Shown here in pieces: positions 7,641-16,712 of a stretch of 64,000 nucleotides of DNA. This DNA is from Tepidimonas taiwanensis (GTDB lineage: Bacteria; Pseudomonadota; Gammaproteobacteria; Burkholderiales; Burkholderiaceae_C), in assembly GCF_020162115.1 (NCBI RefSeq), contig NZ_CP083911.1:2686001-2750000 (forward strand), in the 5' to 3' direction. The translations under genes and the position numbers were made by a program. Positions within the stretch are counted from its first letter, which is position 1. Each line of letters starts with the position of its first letter. The notes beneath the pieces were generated by a model. That model had not been told where the DNA came from and searched no databases. It was given only the letters and a program-made list of their open reading frames with translations.

Positions 7641-8627
7641 ATGCTGAATAACCTGCTCAAACCCAAGACCATTCACGTCGAGCGCCTGTCGGCCAACCGC
7701 GCCGAGGTCACGCTCGAGCCCTTCGAGCGGGGCTACGGCCACACGCTGGGCAACGCCCTGCGGCGGGTGCTGCTGTCGTCGATGGTCGGACACGCGCCGA
7801 CGGAGGTCACGATCGCGGGCGTCGTGCACGAATTTTCCACCATCGAAGGGGTGCAGGAAGACGTCGTCCACATCCTGCTCAACCTCAAGGGCGTGGTGTT
7901 CAAGCTGCACAACCGCGACGAGGTCACGCTCTCGCTGCGCAAGGAAGGCGAAGGCGTCGTGACGGCCGGTGACATCCAGACGCCGCACGACGTCGAAATC
8001 CTCAACCCGGATCACCCGATCGCCACGCTCGCGCCGGGTGCCAAGCTCGACATGCAGATCAAGGTCGAGAAGGGCCGCGGCTATGTGCCGGGGAACGTGC
8101 GCAAGGGCGACGATCACCGCAACAGCATCGGGCGCATCGTGCTGGATGCGTCGTTCTCGCCGATCAAGCGCGTCAGCTACGCCGTGGAAAACGCGCGGGT
8201 GGAGCAGCGCACCGACCTCGACAAGCTGGTGCTGGACATCGAGACCAACGGGGCGATCGGCCCCGAGGAAGCGGTGCGCGCCGCGGCCAAGATCCTGGTG
8301 GAGCAGCTCTCGGTCTTTGCGCAGCTCGAAGGCGGCACCGCCTTCGACGCCGGCAGCCCGGCCAAGGCCGCCGCGCCGGCGTTCGACCCGATCCTGCTGC
8401 GTCCGGTGGACGAGCTCGAACTCACCGTGCGCTCGGCCAACTGCCTCAAGGCCGAAAATATCTACTACATTGGTGACCTGATCCAGCGCACCGAGAACGA
8501 GCTGCTCAAGACCCCGAACCTGGGGCGCAAGTCGCTCAACGAGATCAAAGAGGTGCTGGCGTCGCGTGGCCTGACGCTGGGCATGAAGCTCGAAAACTGG
8601 CCGCCGGCCGGTCTGGAAAAACACTGA
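7641..8627 (+). CDS. rpoA: RNA polymerase alpha subunit
   Basis: Alpha subunit, which dimerises to start RNA polymerase assembly. Start chosen at the ATG at 7641, preceded by GGAAGGAAG, giving 328 residues (MLNNLLKPKTIHVERLS); an open extension upstream runs through the intergenic hairpin and is not coding. The N-terminal assembly domain (about 1-230) has ERGYGHTLGNALRRVLLSSM; the C-terminal domain (about 250-320), which binds UP elements and activators, has ELTVRSANCLKAENI and LGRKSLNEIKEVL. Confidence 0.98.
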   Translation: MLNNLLKPKTIHVERLSANRAEVTLEPFERGYGHTLGNALRRVLLSSMVGHAPTEVTIAGVVHEFSTIEGVQEDVVHILLNLKGVVFKLHNRDEVTLSLRKEGEGVVTAGDIQTPHDVEILNPDHPIATLAPGAKLDMQIKVEKGRGYVPGNVRKGDDHRNSIGRIVLDASFSPIKRVSYAVENARVEQRTDLDKLVLDIETNGAIGPEEAVRAAAKILVEQLSVFAQLEGGTAFDAGSPAKAAAPAFDPILLRPVDELELTVRSANCLKAENIYYIGDLIQRTENELLKTPNLGRKSLNEIKEVLASRGLTLGMKLENWPPAGLEKH

Positions 8628-8709
8628 CCGCCGTCTTCCCCTTTTCCTCCCAGTGACCCCCGGCGGTACCTGATCCGGCCGCCGGTGACAAGACAGAAAG
8701 GATATTCCC

Positions 8710-9117
8710 ATGCGTCACGGAAACGGACTGCGCAAACTCAACCGCACCAGTGCCCACCGCAAGGCGATGCTGCGCAACATGGCCAACTCGCTGCTCAAGC
8801 ACGAGGCCATCAAGACCACGCTGCCGAAGGCGAAGGAACTGCGCCGCGTCGTCGAGCCGCTGATCACGCTGGCGAAGAAGCCGACGCTGGCCAACCGCCG
8901 CCTGGCGTTCGACCGCCTGCGTGACCGCGAGACGGTCGTCAAGCTGTTCAACGAGCTGGGGCCGCGCTTCGCGAACCGCCCGGGCGGCTACACGCGCATC
9001 CTGAAGATGGGCTTCCGCGTGGGCGACAACGCGCCGATGGCCTACATGGAGCTGGTCGATCGCCCGGAGCCCAAGGCCGAAGGCGAGGCGGCCCCGGCGG
9101 CTGACAAGGCCGAATGA
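8710..9117 (+). CDS. rplQ: 50S ribosomal protein L17
   Basis: bL17 of the 50S tunnel exit, last gene of the alpha operon. The 135-residue product starts MRHGNGLRKLNRTSAHRKAM and has an Ala/Glu-rich tail (KAEGEAAPAADKAE). The tail codons at 9101-9106 double as the -35 box of the tRNA promoter downstream. No terminator separates it from the tRNA gene. Confidence 0.98.
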   Translation: MRHGNGLRKLNRTSAHRKAMLRNMANSLLKHEAIKTTLPKAKELRRVVEPLITLAKKPTLANRRLAFDRLRDRETVVKLFNELGPRFANRPGGYTRILKMGFRVGDNAPMAYMELVDRPEPKAEGEAAPAADKAE

Positions 9118-9129
9118 GTGTGTTATAAT
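9101..9129 (+). promoter_or_regulatory. Promoter of the initiator tRNA, inside rplQ
   Basis: CTGACA (9101-9106), a 17-base spacer and a perfect TATAAT (9124-9129). Transcription would start about 9136, only some six bases before the mature tRNA 5' end. The -35 box lies in the last codons of rplQ and the -10 box directly after its stop. Confidence 0.75.
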
Positions 9130-9141
9130 TTCAGTCTCTGA

Positions 9142-9218
<77 letters not shown>

Positions 9219-9226
9219 AGACACAC

Positions 9227-9257
9227 AACCCGCTGGTGTAACACCAGCGGGTTTTTT
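9227..9257 (+). terminator. Rho-independent terminator after tRNA-fMet
   Basis: AACCCGCTGGTG (9227-9238) and CACCAGCGGGTT (9242-9253) form a perfect 12-bp stem with a TAA loop, running into six T residues (9252-9257). It is the first clear intrinsic terminator after rplQ, so it probably ends both the alpha-operon transcript and the tRNA transcript. The 138 bases from 9258 to 9395 show nothing further. Confidence 0.92.
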
Positions 9258-9395
9258 CTTGCCTGCGTGGATTCTCCGGCCGTGCATGCAAAACGGGCAG
9301 CGTCCGGGGTCGGTCCAGACACGTCACGGGCGCGATCCCACAGCGCCGGCCGCGTGGGGCGGCGCCGGCACCGTGGCTGTTGCCCATTGGGGGGG

Positions 9396-10709
9396 TCAGT
9401 CGCGCCGCACGGGCCAGCCGTGCGCGCGCCAGACCTCGGCGTCGTGCTCACCCAGCCGCGGCGCGGGGTAGCGCAGGGCACCCGGCGTGGCGCTGAGCTT
9501 TGGCGCAATGCCCGGCACCTTCAGCGGACGGCCTTCGCGGTCGCGGCTTTGCACGACCATATCGCGTGCGAGGTACTGCGGGTCGTGGGCGATGTCGGCG
9601 GCGGTGTAGATCTTGCCGACCGGGACGTCCGCGGCGTCGAGCACGGCGATCACCTCGTCCACGGTGCGCTGGCGCGTCCATGCCTCGATGGCGGCGTCGA
9701 GCTCGGCGGCGCGGCGCGCGCGACCGTCGTTGTGCGCGAGGTCGGGATCGGCCGCCAGGTCGTCACGGCCGATCGCACGCATCAGGCGGCGGAAGATGCC
9801 GTCGCCGTTGCCGCCGATGAGGACATAGGCGTCCTGCCCGTCGGCGCTGGCGCGGCAGCGATAGGCGTTGGACGGCGCGATGCCGGGCAGCGCGCTGCCG
9901 GCGCGCTCGCGCACGACGCCAAAGGCATCGTACTCCGGCAGCAGGCTCTCCATCAGGTTGAAGACGCTCTCGTAGAGCGCGACGTCCACCATCTGGCCCT
10001 CGCCACCGCGCGCGTCGCGGTGATAGAGCGCCATCAGCACACCGATGACGCCATGCAGCGCGGCGATGGAGTCGCCGATCGAGACGCCGGTGCGCACCGG
10101 CACGCGGCCCGGCTCGCCGGTCAGGTAGCGCAGGCCCCCCATCGCCTCGCCGAGGATGCCAAAGCCTGGCTTGTGCGCGTAGGGGCCGGTCTGTCCGTAG
10201 CCCGACAGCCGCAGCATGACGAGGCGCGGGTTGAGCGCGCGCAGCGCCTCCCACCCCAGCCCCCAGCCCTCGAGCGTGCCGGGTTTGAAGTTTTCGATCA
10301 GCACGTCCGCTTCGGCGGCGAGCCGCCGCACCAGCGCCTGACCGTCGGCCGTGCGCAGATCCGCGCACACGGAGCGCTTGTTGCGCGACTGCACCTCCCA
10401 CCAGACAGACGTGCCGTTGCGCAGCAGTCGCCACTTGCGCAGCGGGTCGCCGGTGCCCGGCGGCTCGATCTTGATGACGTCGGCCCCGAAGTCGGCCAGC
10501 GTCTTCGCGGCGAACGGGCCGGCGATGAGCTGGCCCAGCTCCAGCACGCGGATGCCGGCGAGCGGTCCGTGCGCGGCGGGCGGGGCGGCGGCCGTTTCGG
10601 TGCCTGAAGCGGCGTGGTCGGCGGCAACGGGATCGGTGGCGGCGTGGACGGTGCCGGTCTGATCGCGAGCGGTGTGCGGTGTGGCGGGCGGCGTGGGCGC
10701 TGTGTTCAT
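9396..10709 (-). CDS. CaiB/BaiF family CoA-transferase
   Basis: Family III CoA-transferase that would move CoA between an acyl-CoA and a free carboxylate; the substrate cannot be told. The start is set at the ATG at 10709, whose first bases overlap the stop of the upstream phosphatase gene (ATGA), giving 437 residues. After an Ala/Thr/Pro-rich N-terminal stretch of about 47 residues, the fold begins at LAGIRVLELGQLIAGPFA; KIEPPGTGDPLRKW, RNKRSVCADLR and LIENFKPGTLEGWGL follow in the usual order. The family's catalytic aspartate usually lies near SGYGQTGPY-AHKPGFG further on. The low-complexity N-terminus is unusual and may hide an internal start. Confidence 0.88.
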   Translation of the reverse strand: MNTAPTPPATPHTARDQTGTVHAATDPVAADHAASGTETAAAPPAAHGPLAGIRVLELGQLIAGPFAAKTLADFGADVIKIEPPGTGDPLRKWRLLRNGTSVWWEVQSRNKRSVCADLRTADGQALVRRLAAEADVLIENFKPGTLEGWGLGWEALRALNPRLVMLRLSGYGQTGPYAHKPGFGILGEAMGGLRYLTGEPGRVPVRTGVSIGDSIAALHGVIGVLMALYHRDARGGEGQMVDVALYESVFNLMESLLPEYDAFGVVRERAGSALPGIAPSNAYRCRASADGQDAYVLIGGNGDGIFRRLMRAIGRDDLAADPDLAHNDGRARRAAELDAAIEAWTRQRTVDEVIAVLDAADVPVGKIYTAADIAHDPQYLARDMVVQSRDREGRPLKVPGIAPKLSATPGALRYPAPRLGEHDAEVWRAHGWPVRRD

Positions 10710-11230
10710 GGCGCGGGCGGGGGGTGCAACAGGCGGCGTGCGGCGAGCACGCCCTCGATGTGGTCGAGCAGCCCGTCGCAGGCGTCTTCGACCAGGTCGA
10801 GCACGGTCTCGAAGGCGTCGGCGCCGCCGTAGTAGGGGTCGGGCACGATGGGGCTGTCGTGCCGGCGGCAAAACTCGGTGAGGCGCCGCAGCTTGCGCCG
10901 ATGGCCGCTCGGGCACATCGCCTCGGCGAGCGCCAGGTTGTCCCAGTCCATCGCGAGCAGCAGGTCCGCGCGCACGAAATCGGCGGCGGTGAGCTGCCGG
11001 GCACGCAGGTCACTCAGGTCGTAGCCCCGCCGGGCCGCGTGCCGCTGTGCGCGGGGGTCCGGCGGCTCGCCGACGTGGTACGCGTGGGTGCCGGCGGAGT
11101 CGACGGCCACTTGCGCGCCGAGCCCCCGGGCGTCGAGGCGCTGGCGAAACACCCCGTGCGCGGTCGGGCTGCGGCAGATATTGCCCATGCAGAAGAACAC
11201 GACGTGGTAAAGCCCAACACTCCTCGCCAT
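10706..11230 (-). CDS. Low-molecular-weight protein-tyrosine phosphatase
   Basis: Cytoplasmic cysteine-dependent phosphatase of the arsenate-reductase-like fold. From the ATG at 11230 it has 174 residues with the P-loop CMGNICRS (Cys14 nucleophile, Arg20; C-X5-R) and the late DPYYGG motif holding the general-acid aspartate. An in-frame ATG at 11266 would add 12 residues; neither start has a good ribosome-binding site. Its stop overlaps the CoA-transferase start by 4 bases, so the two are probably co-translated. Whether it targets protein or small-molecule phosphates is unknown. Confidence 0.9.
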   Translation of the reverse strand: MARSVGLYHVVFFCMGNICRSPTAHGVFRQRLDARGLGAQVAVDSAGTHAYHVGEPPDPRAQRHAARRGYDLSDLRARQLTAADFVRADLLLAMDWDNLALAEAMCPSGHRRKLRRLTEFCRRHDSPIVPDPYYGGADAFETVLDLVEDACDGLLDHIEGVLAARRLLHPPPAP

Positions 11231-11285
11231 GGGCAGATTGTGCCGCACCCACCTTGGGTGCAGCATGGGTAAGGGTTTAACCTCA

Positions 11286-11313
11286 TATTAAGAGCATTAA
11301 TGCTGCGTTAATA
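11286..11313. promoter_or_regulatory. AT-rich palindromic cluster upstream of gtsA
   Basis: A perfect 10-bp palindrome GCATTAATGC (11294-11303) is flanked by the inverted hexamers TATTAA (11286-11291) and TTAATA (11308-11313). It stands out from the GC-rich surroundings about 72 bases before gtsA. It could be an operator for the glucose transporter operon or part of its promoter; it does not resemble the HexR site near zwf. Confidence 0.4.
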
Positions 11314-11384
11314 TCCGCGCGCCCGCCACGATCGGTATCAGCGGGTGGCTGGTGGCGGTGATGTTCAACACAGGAGACCCCAAC

Positions 11385-12647
11385 GTGAAAAAGCTAGTGT
11401 TTGGTTCGTTGCGCCGCGTGGCGCTGGCCGCAGCGGCCGTGACTGCGGCCGGATGGGTGCAAGCCGGTGAGGTGGAGGTGCTGCACTGGTGGACCAGTGG
11501 TGGCGAGGCCAAAGCCGCCGCTGCTCTGAAGCAGCAGTTACAAGCGCAAGGCCACACGTGGAAGGATTTTGCGGTGGCCGGTGGTGGCGGGGACAACGCG
11601 ATGACGGTGCTCAAGTCCCGTGTCGTTTCGGGCAACCCGCCTGCCGCTGCGCAAATCAAGGGGCCGTCGCTGCAAGAGTGGGCGGCAGAGGGTGTGCTGG
11701 CCAACATCGACGACGTGGCCAAGGCCAACCAATGGGACAGCCTGCTGCCCAAGGTCGTGGCCGATGTGATGAAGTACAAGGGCAGCTATATCGCCGTGCC
11801 CGTCAATGTCCACCGCGTCAACTGGTTGTGGATCAACCCCGAGGCATTCAAGAAGGCTGGCGCGAAGGTGCCCACCAACTGGGACGAATTTTTCGCGGCA
11901 GCCGAGGCGCTGAAGAAGGCCGGCATCATTCCCGTGGCGCATGGAGGGCAGAACTGGCAAGACTTCACGACGTTTGAAAGTGTTGCGCTGGGCCTCGGGG
12001 GAGGCGACTTCTATAAGAAGGCGCTCGTTCAGCTCGACGACGCGACGATCAAAGGCCCAACGATGACCAAGGTGCTGGAAACTTTCCGCCGCATCAAGGG
12101 GTACACCGACAAGAATGCACCGGGTCGCGACTGGAACCTGGCCACGGCGATGGTCATCAAGGGCGAAGCGGGCATGCAGCTGATGGGCGACTGGGCCAAA
12201 GGTGAGTTTTTGGCCGCGGGCAAGGTGCCGGGCAAGGATTTTGTCTGCACGCACGCGCCCGGCACGGCCCAGGCATTCACCTTCAACGTCGACTCGTTCG
12301 CGATGTTCAAGCTGCGTGACGAGTCCAAGATCAAGGCGCAAAAAGACTTGGCCGCCGCCATCATGTCGCCGCAGTTCCAGGAGGTGTTCAACCTCAACAA
12401 GGGCTCGATCCCGGTGCGGCTGAACATGGATCTGTCCAAGTTCGACGATTGCGCCAAGCTGAGCGCGAAAGACTTCGTGCAGACGGCCAAGAGCGGTGGC
12501 CTCGTGCCGTCGATCGCGCATGGCATGGCGGTGCCCTCGGCCGCCCAGGGGGCGATGCAGGACGTGGTCAGCCAGTTCTGGAACGACGATCGCATGACGG
12601 TCCAGCAGGCGCAGGAACGTCTCGCACGAGCAGCCAAGACGCGCTGA
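11385..12647 (+). CDS. gtsA: Glucose ABC transporter, periplasmic binding protein
   Basis: Periplasmic sugar-binding protein (family 1) feeding GtsBCD. The GTG at 11385 is favoured by CAGGAGA 8 bases upstream and yields 420 residues with a signal peptide (basic MKKLVFGSLRRV, then an Ala-rich core, cleavage near residue 27). The mature start EVEVLHWWTSGGEAKAAA and stretches such as VSGNPPAAAQIKGPS, VNVHRVNWLWINPEAF and IPVAHGGQNWQDF closely match GtsA of Pseudomonas as I recall it. It leads an operon with permeases, ATPase and glucokinase, and is separated from gtsB by a terminator-like hairpin, which would keep the binding protein in excess. Confidence 0.93.
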   Translation: MKKLVFGSLRRVALAAAAVTAAGWVQAGEVEVLHWWTSGGEAKAAAALKQQLQAQGHTWKDFAVAGGGGDNAMTVLKSRVVSGNPPAAAQIKGPSLQEWAAEGVLANIDDVAKANQWDSLLPKVVADVMKYKGSYIAVPVNVHRVNWLWINPEAFKKAGAKVPTNWDEFFAAAEALKKAGIIPVAHGGQNWQDFTTFESVALGLGGGDFYKKALVQLDDATIKGPTMTKVLETFRRIKGYTDKNAPGRDWNLATAMVIKGEAGMQLMGDWAKGEFLAAGKVPGKDFVCTHAPGTAQAFTFNVDSFAMFKLRDESKIKAQKDLAAAIMSPQFQEVFNLNKGSIPVRLNMDLSKFDDCAKLSAKDFVQTAKSGGLVPSIAHGMAVPSAAQGAMQDVVSQFWNDDRMTVQQAQERLARAAKTR

Positions 12648-12706
12648 TTGGGCCCGTTCGGGTCTGCGGGCACCGGGTGTGACACGGTGTCCGTGTTCGG
12701 CAACCA

Positions 12707-12732
12707 GGGGGCTTGCTTGGCCCCCCTTTTTT
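12707..12732 (+). terminator. Attenuating hairpin between gtsA and gtsB
   Basis: GGGGGC (12707-12712) pairs with GCCCCC (12720-12725) around a 7-base loop, followed by C and six T residues (12727-12732). It lies 60 bases after gtsA and 41 before gtsB, within the operon, so partial termination that lowers membrane-subunit expression relative to the binding protein is the likely role. Confidence 0.7.
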
Positions 12733-12772
12733 GCAATGCGAAGACTTTCGCCTTTTTTCTTTCCCGACTGAT

Positions 12773-13651
12773 ATGACAACCCAGACGCGCCCGGCCACCG
12801 CCTGGCTGCCCAAGCTGGTCGTGGCCCCGAGTTTTGCGCTCTCGCTGTTTTTCATCTATGGCTTGATGGTGTGGAACGGCTACCTGTCGTTGACGCCCTC
12901 GCGCCTGTTGCCGACGTACGAGTGGGCGGGCTGGGCGCAATACCAGGCGCTGTGGGAGAACGAGCGCTTTCATGTGGCCATGCGCAACCTGGGCGTCTTT
13001 GGCTCGCTGTTCATCTTCGGCGCGATGGCGCTGGGCATTTTGCTGGCGGTGCTGCTGGATCAAAAAATCCGTGGCGAAGGCGTTCTACGCACGATTTACT
13101 TGTACCCGATGGCGATTTCGTTCATCGTCACCGGTACCGCTTGGAAATGGATTCTGAACCCGGGGCTGGGGCTGGAGCACCTCATGCACCAGTGGGGGTT
13201 TGAGTCGTTTCGCTTCGATTGGCTGGTCGATCCGGACCGGGCCATTTACTGTGTGGTGATCGCGGGCGTTTGGCAGAGTGCGGGCTTTGTGATGGCGCTG
13301 TTTTTGGCGGCGCTGCGCGGGATCGATGACGCAATCATCAAGGCCGCGCAGGTCGACGGTGCGAGTCTGCCCACCATCTATTTGCGCATCATTTTGCCGA
13401 GCTTGCGCCCGGTATTTTTCAGCACCTTGATGGTGGTGTCGCACATGGCGATCAAGTCGTTCGACTTGGTGATGGCACTCACCGGCGGTGGGCCGGGCTA
13501 TGCGACGGACCTGCCTGCAACGTTCATGTATACGCACGCCTTCACCCGTGGCCAGATCGGTCTGGGTGCCGCCAGCGCGATGGTGATGCTGATCACGGTG
13601 GCAGCCATCGTCGTGCCATATCTGTATTCGGAACTCAGGAGCAAGCGATGA
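12773..13651 (+). CDS. gtsB: Glucose ABC transporter permease
   Basis: MalF-type inner-membrane permease. The ATG at 12773 gives 292 residues with six expected membrane segments; the first is around residues 15-38 (LVVAPSFALSLFFIYGLMVW). The EAA loop that docks the ATPase is AAQVDGASLPTIYLRIILPS (about residues 197-216), with the conserved glycine. It follows the gtsA hairpin and its stop overlaps the gtsC start by 4 bases. Product length and order match gts operons of Pseudomonas. Confidence 0.93.
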   Translation: MTTQTRPATAWLPKLVVAPSFALSLFFIYGLMVWNGYLSLTPSRLLPTYEWAGWAQYQALWENERFHVAMRNLGVFGSLFIFGAMALGILLAVLLDQKIRGEGVLRTIYLYPMAISFIVTGTAWKWILNPGLGLEHLMHQWGFESFRFDWLVDPDRAIYCVVIAGVWQSAGFVMALFLAALRGIDDAIIKAAQVDGASLPTIYLRIILPSLRPVFFSTLMVVSHMAIKSFDLVMALTGGGPGYATDLPATFMYTHAFTRGQIGLGAASAMVMLITVAAIVVPYLYSELRSKR

Positions 13652-14505
13652 CCGCGCGGGTGAGTTGGTCGAGACTGTTCATTTGGGTCTTACTGCTGGT
13701 GTGGGCAGCGTGGTTTTTGGCACCGCTGTACGTGATGGTGGTGACTTCGCTCAAAGATGCCGAGCAGATCCGTCAGGGCCACCTGTTGAGCCTGCCAACG
13801 GCACCGACGCTCGCGGCGTGGCACAAGGCCTGGTCCGAGGCTTGCACGGGTGTGGACTGCAACGGGCTGCGGCCGTTTTTCTGGAACTCGGTGCAGATGG
13901 TGGTCCCCGCCGTGCTCATCTCCACAGCGCTGGGGGCCATCAACGGCTACGTGCTGACGAAGTGGAAGTTCCGCGGGGCCGACACGCTGTTTGCCCTGAT
14001 GCTGTTCGGCGTGTTCATGCCCATGCAAGTGGTGTTGCTGCCGGCCAGTCAGATTTTGGGTTGGCTGGGGCTGGCCAGCTCGCTGTGGGGGCTGGTGCTG
14101 GTGCACGTGGTCGCGGGGCTGCCCACCACGACGCTGTTTTTCCGGAACTATTACGTGAACCTGCCGGACGAGCTGGTCAAGGCCGCGCAGCTCGATGGCG
14201 CGTCGTTCTGGCAGATTTTCTTTCGCATCGTTCTGCCCCTGTCGACGCCGATCATCGTGGTCACGCTGATCTGGCAGTTCACGGCGATCTGGAACGACTT
14301 TCTCTACGGCGTGGTGTTCTCGGGCGCAGACAGCAAGCCGATTACGGTGGGGCTGAACAACCTCGCCAATACCTCCAGCACGGTCAAGGAGTACCACGTC
14401 GACATGGCGGCGGCGCTCATCGCTGCGCTGCCGACGTTGGTCGTCTACGTCGTGGCTGGTAAGTTTTTCGTGCGCGGTCTCACCGCCGGTGCCATCAAAG
14501 GTTGA
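13648..14505 (+). CDS. gtsC: Glucose ABC transporter permease
   Basis: MalG-type permease of 285 residues, partner of GtsB. Its EAA loop reads LVKAAQLDGASFWQIFFRIV (about residues 175-194). Membrane segments are evident from residue about 9 (FIWVLLLVWAAWFLAPLYVM) onward. The ATG lies in an ATGA overlap with gtsB, suggesting coupled translation of the two channel halves. Confidence 0.93.
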   Translation: MTARVSWSRLFIWVLLLVWAAWFLAPLYVMVVTSLKDAEQIRQGHLLSLPTAPTLAAWHKAWSEACTGVDCNGLRPFFWNSVQMVVPAVLISTALGAINGYVLTKWKFRGADTLFALMLFGVFMPMQVVLLPASQILGWLGLASSLWGLVLVHVVAGLPTTTLFFRNYYVNLPDELVKAAQLDGASFWQIFFRIVLPLSTPIIVVTLIWQFTAIWNDFLYGVVFSGADSKPITVGLNNLANTSSTVKEYHVDMAAALIAALPTLVVYVVAGKFFVRGLTAGAIKG

Positions 14506-14510
14506 CATCC

Positions 14511-15581
<1,071 letters not shown>

Positions 15582-15680
15582 CGACCAAGCGGCGGCGAAG
15601 ACGCTGGCGGTGACCGGCGTGCGGATGATCTATGTCCGGTTTCGTCGCACCGCGGGCGCTTTTGAAGAGGAGGGATGGTC

Positions 15681-16712
15681 GTGGCCGATGCTTGGCGCGT
15701 GTTGCTCGTGGGCTACGGGTATGCGGGCGCGACGATACACGCTCCGTTGATTCAGTCGGTGCCGGGCATGGCGCTGGCCGCCGTGGTCAGCCGCCAGCCT
15801 GACAAGGTTCGGGCCGACTGGCCCGGCGTGCCGGTTTATCCGGATATGGCGACGGCCTTGTCGCGCTGTGATGCGCCCATCGTCGTGGTGGCCACGCCCA
15901 ACGAGACGCACGCCGCGCTGGCGTTGCAGGCGTTGTCGGCGGGTCGGCACGTGGTGGTGGACAAGCCCTTGGCGCTGGACATGGCGCAAACCGAGACGCT
16001 GTTGCAGGCGGCGCGCTCGCAGCGCCGGGTGCTGACGGTGTTTCAAAACCGCCGTTGGGATGCCGATTGGCTGGCCGTGCAAACTGTGCTGGCCGAGGGC
16101 CGCTTGGGCCGCGTCGTGCGGGTGGAGGGGCGCATGGAGCGCTACCGCCCGCAAGTGCGTGCGCGCTGGCGCGAAGGGGCGGGGCCCGGGGCGGGCCTGT
16201 GGTACGACCTCGCTCCTCACTTGCTGGATCAGGCCTTGCTGCAATGGGGTTGGCCGCGCCGCTGGTTCGTGCAGCGTGCGCGGCTGCGCCCCGGTGCGGT
16301 GGCGGACGACTGGTTTGTCGCCACGCTGGACTACGACGGCTTGTGCGTCACCCTGCAAGCATGCATGGCCAGCGCCCGTCCCGCGCCGCGCTGGGTGATT
16401 CACGGCACGCTGGGCAGCTATGTGGCCCATGAATGGGATCCGCAAGAGACCCAGCTCAAGGCTGGTGCGCGGCCGGGGGAAGCGGGGTGGGGTTGGTTGG
16501 CGCGTCCGGGCGAGCTGTGGTTGTCGCCAGATGGCGTGACGGCCCCCAGCGTCCCGCAGCCCGTGCCGGGCTGCGCGGGTGACTATCGGATGTTTTATGC
16601 GCAGTTGCGCGATGCGCTGGCGGGGCGGGGTGACGTGCCGGTGAGCGGGGCGCAGATCCGCCAAACCATGCGCGCTTTGGCCATGGGGTGTCAGGACGAT
16701 GCATCAATGTGA
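15681..16712 (+). CDS. Gfo/Idh/MocA family oxidoreductase (YdgJ-like)
   Basis: Probable NAD(P)-dependent sugar or polyol dehydrogenase; substrate unknown. The GTG at 15681 is 7 bases after AGGAGG (15668-15673) and is preferred to the ATG at 15675, which would be too close; it gives 343 residues. The Rossmann motif VGYGYAGATIHAPL lies at about 10-23, and the family's EKP-like motif appears as VDKPLAL near residue 95. The second domain has DLAPHLLDQALLQWG, with the usual catalytic histidine region. It is sandwiched between gtsD and glk and overlaps glk by 14 bases, so it is made with glucose uptake; an accessory hexose or inositol-type substrate is conceivable. Confidence 0.85.
   Translation: MADAWRVLLVGYGYAGATIHAPLIQSVPGMALAAVVSRQPDKVRADWPGVPVYPDMATALSRCDAPIVVVATPNETHAALALQALSAGRHVVVDKPLALDMAQTETLLQAARSQRRVLTVFQNRRWDADWLAVQTVLAEGRLGRVVRVEGRMERYRPQVRARWREGAGPGAGLWYDLAPHLLDQALLQWGWPRRWFVQRARLRPGAVADDWFVATLDYDGLCVTLQACMASARPAPRWVIHGTLGSYVAHEWDPQETQLKAGARPGEAGWGWLARPGELWLSPDGVTAPSVPQPVPGCAGDYRMFYAQLRDALAGRGDVPVSGAQIRQTMRALAMGCQDDASM

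Noticed and set aside
9258..9395. Possible small gene or attachment site after the tRNA
   Set aside because: No duplicated tRNA 3' end, integrase or conserved frame was seen; the tRNA lies in an ordinary ribosomal context.
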